Shown here in pieces: positions 8,380 to 15,590 of a DNA stretch of 64,000 bases. Source of the DNA: Palsa-147 sp049279675 (GTDB lineage: Bacteria; Acidobacteriota; Terriglobia; Acidiferrales; UBA7541); contig JBAPOP010000162.1 in assembly GCA_049279675.1 (NCBI GenBank), forward strand, positions 62,001 to 126,000, read 5' to 3'. The notes under the pieces are model-generated. The model did not search any database. It was not told the origin of the DNA and was given only the letters and a program-made list of their open reading frames with translations. The position numbers were made by a program, and so were the translations under genes. Numbering within the stretch: the first letter of the stretch is position 1; the number at the start of each line of letters is the position of its first letter.

Positions 8380-11040
8380 CTACTCGTATCGAAGAGCGAC
8401 CATGGGATCGACCTTCGTCGCCCGGCGCGCTGGCACATAGCACGCCCAGGCGGCCACGCCGATCAACAAGACGGAGACGCTAGCGAACGTAATCGGATCA
8501 CTTCCGCCAACTCCATAGAGCAGATGCGAGAAGCTCGTCAGCAGCCGCGTCAGGATGAGCGCAGACGCTGCTCCAATCGCAAGTCCGATGAGGACTAGCC
8601 GCAGTCCCTGCCCGATCACCATACTGAAAATGGCCCGCCTTTCCGCGCCGAGCGCCATGCGAATCCCGATTTCGTGGACACGCTGTGACACGGAATAGGA
8701 AATCACGCCGTATATTCCGACGGACGCGAGGAGCAGGGCCAGCCCGGCGAACGCGGCCAATAGGATCATAGGGAAGCGCTGGGACGACATCGAGTCTGCG
8801 GCGATTTTCCGCATGGTTTGGATTCGATAAACCGGCTGGTCTCTGCCCGCTGCATAGACCGCGGCCTTGATCGCAGGAATCACCGTTGCGGAATCGAGCG
8901 GCGCGCGAACAACGACAGTGACTCTGCGATAGAACACCGGGGCCCAATCGTCTGAAAGTTGGTAGAGAGAGGCGTAGATCTGATTTTCCGTGTAGGTATC
9001 GCGGGCGCCCAACCCCCAGTGCCTGACGTGATCTACGACGCCGATGACGCGGACAGGCCCCCAATGCGGAATCGTCATGGCCTGCCCCACGGGATCCCGG
9101 TCCGAGAAATAAGATCGCGCCAGGACGGAATCAATGACGACGACCGGCTCGGATTTGACGGTGTCTTCTGGGGTGAAATAGCGGCCTCGAAGGAGCGTTA
9201 TTTTCATTGTGCGGAGGTAATCCGGGCCGGTCCAATAAAAGAGTGCCCGCGGCGCCTGCGCACTTGAAATCGGCGCTTGCGAGCCAACCCAGAATGGACC
9301 GATGTTCTGTCCCTGAGCCAGCGGAACAAGAACCGTCAGGTCCGCTGCATTTACGCTGGGAATATTGCGAATGCGCTCGATCAACTGCTGGTAGGCGCTA
9401 CGCATGCCAGAAGGAGTTTTGGCCGCCGAAGGCGAAAGTCCTACCCTGAAGGTGACGAGATTTTGCGTGTCGAAGCCAGGATTGACGTCCCACAAGGTGC
9501 GAATTGTGCGAAGCAACAAGCCAGCACCGACCAGTATCACCAGCGTCAAGGCGACCTGGATAACCACAAGGCTGCCTTGTGCTCGATGATGAGCGGCCGT
9601 AGAACTGGGAACTCCTTCCTTCAGCGCTGTTTGTAAATCGGTCTTCGAGCTTTTCAATGCGGGCGTAAGACCAAACAGGATTCCCACCGTAATCGAAACG
9701 CTGAACACGAATAAAAGCACGTAAACATTTATACCGATATTCTCGCTGCGCGGCAGACTTCCCGGCACCGCCGCGAGTATCGAATTAAGCGCCAATTTTG
9801 CAACCACCAAGCCAAGTCCGCCGCCGAGAAACGACAGCAGCACGCTTTCGGTAAGCAACTGAGACACGATGCGGCGTCTGATCGCGCCAAGCGCAGAGCG
9901 GATGGCAAACTCCCGAGTGCGCGCCGCGGAGCGAGCAAGCAACAAGTTCGCGACGTTTGCGCAGGCGATCAGCAGCACTATTCCCACGGCTCCAAACAGT
10001 AGTAAGAGCGTTCCACGCACGTTCCCAACGAATTCCTGCTTGAGGGGCGTCACGTTCGCTCCCAAGCCTCGATCTGCGGCGGGATAGAGCTGATCCAGGC
10101 GGTCCTGCACCGCACCCATCTCCGCATCAGACTGGGCCAGTGTCACACCTGGTCTTAGGCGGGCGATACAGATGACTGGATGAATTGTGCGGTCGGGGTA
10201 AATTAGTGGATCGCCCTGTCCGAGCGGCGTGTAAACGTCCGCTTCGTCTCCAAAGAGGCGAAACGCGGCTGGGAGCACCCCGACAATCGTGTAGTCGATT
10301 CCGTCCAGAGTTACAGACTTGCCCAAGGCCCCGGTGCTACCGGCGAATCGATTTCTCCAGAGACGATTGCTGATGATGACGACTGGCGCTCCATCATGCT
10401 TGTCTTCTCGCGGCGAAAACTCACGGCCGAGAGTTGGTTCCACTCCCAAGGTCGCGAAGAAGCCCGAGGAAATCAACTTCCCGCTCAGATGTTCAGGTGT
10501 TCCGGGGCTCGTCAGATCACGCTCCTGCCAATCGAACGCCGCCAATTGACGGAATGAACGAGCGTTGCGTTGCCAATCGAGAAAGTCGGGGTATGAGTCG
10601 GAGATCATGTGCTTCAGTGTCAGATTGTTTTGCCACACCAGGACCAGGGAGTCCGGCTCGCTGAAGGGCAATCGAGCCAGGAGAACGCCTTGCACCACGC
10701 TGAATATGGCCGTATTTGCGCCAATGCCAAGCGCGAGTGTGAGCACTGCAACTATTGTGAAACCGGGAGACTTGCGAAGGGTGCGGAGAGCATACCGAAC
10801 ATCTTGCGCGAATGAATCGAACAGGCGCGTTCCGCGCGCTTCTCGGCATTCCTCTTTGATTTGGTCGGAACCGCCGATTATGAGGCGCGCACGTCGGCGC
10901 GATTCCGCGGGCGAGTGGCCGGACTTGGCGAACTTATCGATCTGCTGCTCGAAATGAAAGCGAAGCTCGTCATCTAGCTCGATCTCGACAGCATCGCGCC
11001 GAAATAGAGCGCGCACTCTGATTAAAAGATCATTCAGCAT
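8380..11040 (-). CDS. ADOP-type (acidobacterial duplicated orphan permease) ABC permease
   Basis: 886 residues. It begins with a cytoplasmic alpha-helical prefix (about 1-80) rich in charged residues (DELRFHFEQQIDKF, RRARLIIGG), then a MacB-PCD/FtsX unit from FAQDVRYALRTLRKSPGFT (about 78) to about 420, and a second unit to the end. FtsX helices occur near 350-440 and in the last 130 residues (GVISYSVSQRVHEIGIRMALGA). The ending PMVALRYE is typical. Such proteins are numerous in acidobacteria, usually next to a PadR gene and without an ATPase, as here. The substrate is unknown; antimicrobial-peptide or drug resistance is the usual guess from MacB relatives. Confidence 0.92.
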   Translation of the reverse strand: MLNDLLIRVRALFRRDAVEIELDDELRFHFEQQIDKFAKSGHSPAESRRRARLIIGGSDQIKEECREARGTRLFDSFAQDVRYALRTLRKSPGFTIVAVLTLALGIGANTAIFSVVQGVLLARLPFSEPDSLVLVWQNNLTLKHMISDSYPDFLDWQRNARSFRQLAAFDWQERDLTSPGTPEHLSGKLISSGFFATLGVEPTLGREFSPREDKHDGAPVVIISNRLWRNRFAGSTGALGKSVTLDGIDYTIVGVLPAAFRLFGDEADVYTPLGQGDPLIYPDRTIHPVICIARLRPGVTLAQSDAEMGAVQDRLDQLYPAADRGLGANVTPLKQEFVGNVRGTLLLLFGAVGIVLLIACANVANLLLARSAARTREFAIRSALGAIRRRIVSQLLTESVLLSFLGGGLGLVVAKLALNSILAAVPGSLPRSENIGINVYVLLFVFSVSITVGILFGLTPALKSSKTDLQTALKEGVPSSTAAHHRAQGSLVVIQVALTLVILVGAGLLLRTIRTLWDVNPGFDTQNLVTFRVGLSPSAAKTPSGMRSAYQQLIERIRNIPSVNAADLTVLVPLAQGQNIGPFWVGSQAPISSAQAPRALFYWTGPDYLRTMKITLLRGRYFTPEDTVKSEPVVVIDSVLARSYFSDRDPVGQAMTIPHWGPVRVIGVVDHVRHWGLGARDTYTENQIYASLYQLSDDWAPVFYRRVTVVVRAPLDSATVIPAIKAAVYAAGRDQPVYRIQTMRKIAADSMSSQRFPMILLAAFAGLALLLASVGIYGVISYSVSQRVHEIGIRMALGAERRAIFSMVIGQGLRLVLIGLAIGAASALILTRLLTSFSHLLYGVGGSDPITFASVSVLLIGVAAWACYVPARRATKVDPMVALRYE

Positions 11041-11076
11041 CTCGCGCTCCCTGAATCATCGAGGATTGGAAACTCA

Positions 11077-11409
11077 TTAAGCCGTCTCCAGCACCTGGGC
11101 GACCGCGGCCGCCAGCTTCTTCCATTCGCTCTCTTCCGCTTCGAGCTGTTTCCGCCCGCTCTTCGTCAACTCGTAAAATTTCGCACGACGATTGTTCTCC
11201 GAGGCTCCCCATTTCGCCTTGATCCAGCCGCGGCGCTCGAGGCGATGCAGCGCCGGATACAGCGAGCCCTGTTGCACTTGCAGAACCTTGTCCGAGCCCT
11301 GATGGATGCGCTCGGAGATCGCCCAGCCATGCTCGGGCCCGAGCGCGAGTGTCCTGAGAATCAGCAAGTCCAAAGTGCCTTGCGGAAGATCGATGCGCTG
11401 CTCTGGCAT
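11077..11409 (-). CDS. PadR family transcriptional regulator
   Basis: 110 residues from the ATG at 11409 (MPEQRIDLPQGTLDLLIL), preceded by AGGGGAGC; the reading frame is open to 11523 but nothing supports a longer protein. It is a short winged-helix PadR protein: LPQGTLDLLILRTL, then GPEHGWAISERI, GSLYPALHRLERRGWI, and a C-terminal dimerisation helix (GRKQLEAEESEWKKL). PadR proteins usually repress transporter genes next to them and release DNA on ligand binding. The gene lies 36 bp before the ADOP permease and is probably its local regulator and part of the same transcript. Confidence 0.92.
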   Translation of the reverse strand: MPEQRIDLPQGTLDLLILRTLALGPEHGWAISERIHQGSDKVLQVQQGSLYPALHRLERRGWIKAKWGASENNRRAKFYELTKSGRKQLEAEESEWKKLAAAVAQVLETA

Positions 11410-11435
11410 GTGCTCCCCTTCTACTTCTACAGGGG

Positions 11436-11464
11436 AAAATACAATATCTCTTGTCGAAGTGCAA
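11436..11464 (-). promoter_or_regulatory. Candidate promoter of the padR-permease operon
   Basis: On the minus strand TTGCAC (11464-11459) and TATTTT (11441-11436) are spaced by 17 bp, about 27 bp before the padR start codon. The interval also holds inverted repeats, TTGTC...GACAA and CCCCT...AGGGG, that could be PadR operators. The operators are inferred from symmetry only. Confidence 0.45.
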
Positions 11465-11677
11465 GGGGACAATAGAGAGCTCGCAAACCCGGAATTCCCC
11501 CAGGCTCGATTGCTAAGAGTCACGCGTCGGAGCTAAGAACTGCAGAGGGAAGTCAGGTACGAGAAAACGGCTACGAAGGGCACTTTCATTGCGACGCGTC
11601 GGCAAGCGAGGGCCAGAACGCCGAACCGGACGCGACAATCTAGTTAACCGAATGCGACAGGAGCCTCAAACAAAGTT

Positions 11678-11836
11678 TCAGTTGGCGCCGCGCGCGCGGA
11701 AGAGATGAACAATGAATAAGATAATAGCCAGGATTAGCAGGATGTGTATGAACGCGCCTACGACGTGAAACGTGAGAAACGCGATTACCCAGATGACCGC
11801 AAGAAAAGCGGCAAGTAGAAGGAAAGCGTAGCGCAC
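11678..11836 (-). CDS. Small membrane protein, lmo0937 family
   Basis: 52 residues, starting with GTG at 11836 behind an AGGTGA ribosome site. Two hydrophobic helices (FLLLAAFLAVIWVIAFL and HILLILAIILFIVHLF) are separated by THVVGAF-like residues, and the protein ends in a short RARG tail. This is the pattern of the lmo0937 family: very short two-helix inner-membrane proteins often linked to stress. Their role is unknown. It is flanked by non-coding DNA; 11410-11677 holds only the padR promoter region and nothing else recognisable. Confidence 0.75.
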   Translation of the reverse strand: MRYAFLLLAAFLAVIWVIAFLTFHVVGAFIHILLILAIILFIVHLFRARGAN

Positions 11837-11933
11837 GGTTCACCTCAGCTCGGATGCTACCACGATTCGCGCGGGGCACTTCATCAGCGTGGATCTCGCG
11901 ACAGAAGAGTCCCGCGACAGCGCGCCAGTTCAT

Positions 11934-12161
11934 TCATGCCAGAATAAATGTCAACGAAAACACCACGGCCATGACGAGACCGACGGTAACCAACAGGTCT
12001 CCGGCACCGCCAATCAGCAGGTGCCGGCTGATGATCGGCCCCGCAAATCCGGTCGCGCCGGGCGCACGTTCATACGGGGCTTTCAGCCTATGGCCCATCC
12101 ACGTTATTCCCCCGCCGACGAAAATGCAGAGTAACGCGTACAGGTAGTGCATGCCGTTCAT
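11934..12161 (-). CDS. Small two-helix membrane protein of unknown function
   Basis: 75 residues from the ATG at 12161, which follows GGAGAG. A first helix (about 5-22, LYALLCIFVGGGITWMG), a short polar loop (HRLKAPYERAPGATGFAG) and a second helix (about 52-73, GGAGDLLVTVGLVMAVVFSL) are visible. A reading frame is open farther upstream but runs through the tRNA gene, so the short start is correct. It lies 21 bp after the selenocysteine tRNA on the same strand; nothing in it suggests a role in selenium metabolism. Confidence 0.65.
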   Translation of the reverse strand: MNGMHYLYALLCIFVGGGITWMGHRLKAPYERAPGATGFAGPIISRHLLIGGAGDLLVTVGLVMAVVFSLTFILA

Positions 12162-12182
12162 CTCTCCAGAATGGTGGAACTT

Positions 12183-12281
12183 TGGCGGAAGCGTGTGGGA
12201 GTCGAACCCACCACCCGACCCGCGAAGGGCCGGATCGCCGGCTTTGAAGGCCGGGAGGATCACCGGACCCCTTGCGCCTCC
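12183..12281 (-). tRNA. selC: tRNA-Sec (anticodon UCA), selenocysteine tRNA
   Basis: A 99-nt tRNA-like sequence on the minus strand with encoded CCA. The anticodon loop is CTTCAAA (anticodon TCA, reading UGA) on a GC-rich stem CCGGC/GCCGG, as in bacterial selC. The D arm contains TCCGGTGA as in the Escherichia coli gene, the variable arm is long (CGATCCGGCCC...GGGTCGG), and the T arm is GTGGG-TTCGACT-CCCAC. The acceptor GGAGGCG pairs with CGCTTCC with one G-T pair, and G is the discriminator. It delivers selenocysteine at UGA codons with SelA, SelB and SelD, none of which is in this window. It is preceded by an excellent promoter. Confidence 0.93.
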
Positions 12282-12287
12282 GAAGTG

Positions 12288-12316
12288 AGTATAGGTTCGG
12301 CGCGGGAAGCGTTCAA
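12288..12316 (-). promoter_or_regulatory. Promoter of the selenocysteine tRNA
   Basis: On the minus strand TTGAAC (12316-12311) and TATACT (12293-12288) have an exact 17-bp spacer, placing the transcription start at or next to the tRNA 5' end at 12281. The -35 box overlaps the stop codon of the upstream gene. Confidence 0.75.
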
Positions 12317-14808
12317 CTCTTAGGCGGGCCTTCGGTGATGCGTTTGCGCGCGATTTCAAGCAGGCGCGGATGCGTACACACTTCGTAGTAGGGACGCGAA
12401 CCGGGCAAGCCGATCTTGCCGCCCGGGAGTAACTGCCGCACGGCGCCCTTGCGTACCACGATTGGCTCGAGCGCGCTGGCGATCGGCAACTCTCCAAAAT
12501 AAAGCTGAACACGTTCCTTGCCCCACGGGAGCGTAAAGGTTCCCGCCATCGGCGCCAGAGAGATCTCGCGCGAAAGCTTTTGAAAGCCCTCTTCATTCAG
12601 TTCGATTCCGTTCAAATTGTAGCGAACGAGCAGCTCTTCGCCTTCGTCCTCCACCGCGTCCTCCATCAGCGTCTGGACGAGAAAAACATTGAATGGCGAC
12701 GGATTATGCGCGAAAAGCCGCCTGGCCATTTTCGAGCAGCTCGAAAGGCGATCCGACAAATTCAGCGCCTTCGAAATCATGATGCGCGAGTCGCCGTCCA
12801 TCCAAAGAGACGGCGCCGAATTCTGGAAGGCGACGCCAAGGCCCAGCTCTAGGCGCGGCAGATCGCTTGATTCCGCGCGGATGTTGTATGCCGCAGTCGC
12901 CGCGAGAATTTCTCGCGCGAGAACGCACGCTTTTGCGACTGCATGCTGTGTCGCGCGCGTGGACTCAGTCTCGTATATGGCAAGAATAATCGCATCGCCT
13001 TCTATGAATACTTTCGCAGCGCCGTGACGGCTGAGAAGCCGCTTCACCGGCTCGTGCAGGTTCATGCTGAAATGCGAAGCAGGATTAAGGCCGCGCGCGA
13101 GCAAATCCTTGGTGATGCCTGTTGAGCCGCGAACGTCGGCTTTGATCACAGCGTGAGAAACGACGGCGTCAGCTTCCTTGCGGACTTCGGCCGGGAGCAC
13201 CAGCTCGTACAGGCTGTTGTTGATGCGTGAGAGCTCCCGCGAATGCTCCGAGCGAACGAGATTCACGCGTTCAATCCATCCGCTAATGTGCTGATAGTTC
13301 CGGCGATCGCGGCGCAGACGCGCCAAGTCTTCGGCAAAGCGCAGGGCCGTCGATCGCGTCTCCTCGGCTGAGATGCGCCGGATCATTCGTGCTGAATCCT
13401 GAAGGCGTTTGATCGAGAACTTTCGCGCCGGATATTGCTCGAGAATCTGTTCGACGCGCTTTTGTTCCTCATTAATGACAAGCGCTTTCTTGAGCTGTTG
13501 CAAATGGACAGGCGGGCAATAATCTCGATACAGGCTGCGCGCTTCATATCCTGCCAAAACGTGAACAAGCAGATCGCGTTCCTCAAGCCGATGGACAAAC
13601 TCATTGAGCAGCCGGTCGCGAATCTCGGGCGCAGAATCGTCTTCCCCGTTTGCAGTTCGCGAATCAAACAGGCGGCGGATATTTTCGGGATCGTTCAGGT
13701 AGTTTCCAATGCGGCTGCGGTATTCGTCCGTCAGGAACTCCATTTTCTGTTTCGAGGACTCAATGGAAGGAGCGACTTCTTGAAGGCTTAGCTCGAGCGC
13801 GTCAATGCGCAGTTTCAATTCGTCGGCTTCGGTATGTTTCTCGGACGAAGCCTCGCGGCGCTTCCAGGGCCAATGAAACGAATCTCCGCCGCCGTCAATT
13901 TTCCGCCGAAGCTCCTCCTGCTGCTCTTCCAGTCGAAAGAGTTCGGCGCGCAACGAACGGGCTTGTTCCATTAATTGCTCGTAGGATTGCTGCGTCTGGC
14001 TCAGCTCTTCGGCGTTGTCGTCAACCAAAACGAATTCACGCACCAATCCGAGGAGAAGCTCGTCGAAAACTTCGAAACGGTCCGGGTCGCGGCTGAAATT
14101 GCCGAGCAGAACGTAATGTTCCAGAAATATCGTCTCGTCGCTGCCGTCCTCGACGAAAAGCAGGCGGTTCTTCAGTAGATCGTACATCACGCCATAATCG
14201 TCGCCGAAGAGCGCACGGCGGGCCTTTGCAAGCGTCGTGTCATCAAGATCGCGAATAATCTGAAACAGCGTTTGGCCCACTTGACGGTAGATGTTTCTTC
14301 GATCGGCCTGGAGTTCCGCGATGCGGGCGCGCATGACGTGCGCCTGTTCGCCGTGTTCGAAGTGCACACCGCGCGAATGGATCCATTCTTTGCACTCGAC
14401 GATCAGGCTCGAAAGCTGACTCGTAATTTCTCCGAGAAGGTATTTCAAGAGCGCGATTCGATACAGCAGGTCCACTTCAATGTTCTGCGAGAACTTGGCG
14501 CGTGTGAGCGAAATCTGAAGTAACTCGGAAAGCTGCTTTTTGAATGTGGCCGTCTCAGGCGTGGCGGACTTTCGGCCGTGATCCCAAAAGATATTCAGAT
14601 TTGCGGTCTGGCGAATGAGGTCAAGAAGATAGCGGCGCGCGAAGTCGGCGAATGCCGGGCTCAGAAACACATCGAAATGGATGTTATCGATCCCAATGTT
14701 GAGCGATTGCAGGCGTATTTCGGCCGAGTACGGCTCGAGCTTCATCCGAGCCGGTTGCGTAGGTGAAGGCGCGATCGGAACGTCAGGCATTTTGAGAGCT
14801 TCTGGCAA
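12313..14808 (-). CDS. Large coiled-coil protein with a class III nucleotidyl cyclase-like domain
   Basis: 831 residues, no signal peptide or membrane helix, so cytoplasmic. Residues 1-260 are helical and unrecognised; 265-365 are coiled coil (EELSQTQQSYEQLMEQ, ELFRLEEQQEELRRK); 395-545 are helical. Residues 552-700 resemble a class III adenylate/guanylate cyclase: IKADVRGST with Asp558 as first metal ligand, FIEGDAII with Asp605 as second, and ALNLSDRL, whose Asn683 and Arg687 match the transition-state Asn-x3-Arg. The lysine that normally selects adenine four residues before the second Asp is Phe601, so the substrate may differ or the domain may be inactive. The C-terminal 130 residues are unrecognised. 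It stands alone upstream of selC. Confidence 0.7.
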   Translation of the reverse strand: MPEALKMPDVPIAPSPTQPARMKLEPYSAEIRLQSLNIGIDNIHFDVFLSPAFADFARRYLLDLIRQTANLNIFWDHGRKSATPETATFKKQLSELLQISLTRAKFSQNIEVDLLYRIALLKYLLGEITSQLSSLIVECKEWIHSRGVHFEHGEQAHVMRARIAELQADRRNIYRQVGQTLFQIIRDLDDTTLAKARRALFGDDYGVMYDLLKNRLLFVEDGSDETIFLEHYVLLGNFSRDPDRFEVFDELLLGLVREFVLVDDNAEELSQTQQSYEQLMEQARSLRAELFRLEEQQEELRRKIDGGGDSFHWPWKRREASSEKHTEADELKLRIDALELSLQEVAPSIESSKQKMEFLTDEYRSRIGNYLNDPENIRRLFDSRTANGEDDSAPEIRDRLLNEFVHRLEERDLLVHVLAGYEARSLYRDYCPPVHLQQLKKALVINEEQKRVEQILEQYPARKFSIKRLQDSARMIRRISAEETRSTALRFAEDLARLRRDRRNYQHISGWIERVNLVRSEHSRELSRINNSLYELVLPAEVRKEADAVVSHAVIKADVRGSTGITKDLLARGLNPASHFSMNLHEPVKRLLSRHGAAKVFIEGDAIILAIYETESTRATQHAVAKACVLAREILAATAAYNIRAESSDLPRLELGLGVAFQNSAPSLWMDGDSRIMISKALNLSDRLSSCSKMARRLFAHNPSPFNVFLVQTLMEDAVEDEGEELLVRYNLNGIELNEEGFQKLSREISLAPMAGTFTLPWGKERVQLYFGELPIASALEPIVVRKGAVRQLLPGGKIGLPGSRPYYEVCTHPRLLEIARKRITEGPPKS

Positions 14809-14851
14809 CTAAAATTTCACTGTAGCAGAATGAGACGGAGGCGCAACCGCG

Positions 14852-15103
14852 GTGGGCGAGACGGTTAATGGCGAAATCCGAACGTCGAGTTCATCGGGAA
14901 CGTGCCTTCATATCGCACACAGCGGCGAGCGCTGCACCCGGCCTGCGCGCTTCGGTGTCTTCTGCGAGCGACACGATCCGCAGGCTACGCCACGGCCAAT
15001 GATGCCACTCGTCCGAATGGCCGCGGCCGTTTTCTTGCTAATGGTCTTTCTATGGCCGCTGGTGGCGGATTTGGTGCGGGAGATCGCCCGATGGATTCGC
15101 TGA
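14852..15103 (+). CDS. Small Cys-rich membrane-anchored protein
   Basis: 83 residues starting with GTG, with GGAGG 10 bases before it. The N-terminal half has a compact Cys/His cluster, C18LHIAH...C28...C37ERH40, which could bind zinc. Residues about 54-74 form one strong hydrophobic helix (MAAAVFLLMVFLWPLVADLV) followed by a basic tail. The expected topology is a small zinc-ribbon-like domain tethered to the inner membrane. No named family is recognised. It lies alone between two genes on the other strand. Confidence 0.6.
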   Translation: MGETVNGEIRTSSSSGTCLHIAHSGERCTRPARFGVFCERHDPQATPRPMMPLVRMAAAVFLLMVFLWPLVADLVREIARWIR

Positions 15104-15140
15104 CGGGCGCAACGCGGCGTGCAAGGCGATAAGCGCTCAA

Positions 15141-15590
15141 TCAGACGCTGCCGAGCACATTGTCCGGATCAGAAATACGAATTCGCCGGCTATCTTCGTC
15201 CACGTGCTCGAGGTCAATCTGCACGACGGGCCATTCGCTGCGCAACGTCATTCTCTCCGGCCATTCCACGATTACGATCGCGGGCGTTGCAAACAGGTCT
15301 TCCACGCCGAGCGTCTCAAAATCTCGGAAATCCGCGATCCGGTAGAGATCGATGTGATAGACGCGCACGCTGTTGTGGTAATTGTGAACGAGAGTGAATG
15401 TCGGGCTAGTGACATCTTCCTCGCGAGCGGCACCGAGGCCGGAAACTATCCCTTTCGTCAGCGTCGTCTTTCCCGCGCCCAGTTCGCCGCGAAGCAGTAT
15501 CAGCACCGGCGGCTTCAGCCGCGCACCCAATTCCCTTCCGGTGCGAATCGTGTCGTCGGCGGAGTGCGTCACGCAATCACGCGCGTGCAT
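15141..15590 (-). CDS. tsaE: TsaE, ATPase for tRNA threonylcarbamoyladenosine synthesis
   Basis: 149 residues, the usual length of the YjeE/TsaE family. Walker A is GELGAGKTT (35-43); SPTFTLVHNY and VYHIDLYRI follow, and VEWPERM is the family's conserved end of the nucleotide site. TsaE works with TsaB and TsaD to put t6A at position 37 of ANN-decoding tRNAs, in the cytosol. Its start overlaps the end of nnrDE by 14 bp, so the two are translated together; this pairing is frequent in bacteria. Confidence 0.95.
   Translation of the reverse strand: MHARDCVTHSADDTIRTGRELGARLKPPVLILLRGELGAGKTTLTKGIVSGLGAAREEDVTSPTFTLVHNYHNSVRVYHIDLYRIADFRDFETLGVEDLFATPAIVIVEWPERMTLRSEWPVVQIDLEHVDEDSRRIRISDPDNVLGSV

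Noticed and set aside
11030..11464. Minus-strand frame of 144 codons overlapping padR
   Set aside because: It is an alternative frame of the padR region with an Arg-rich product; padR has clear motifs and a ribosome site.
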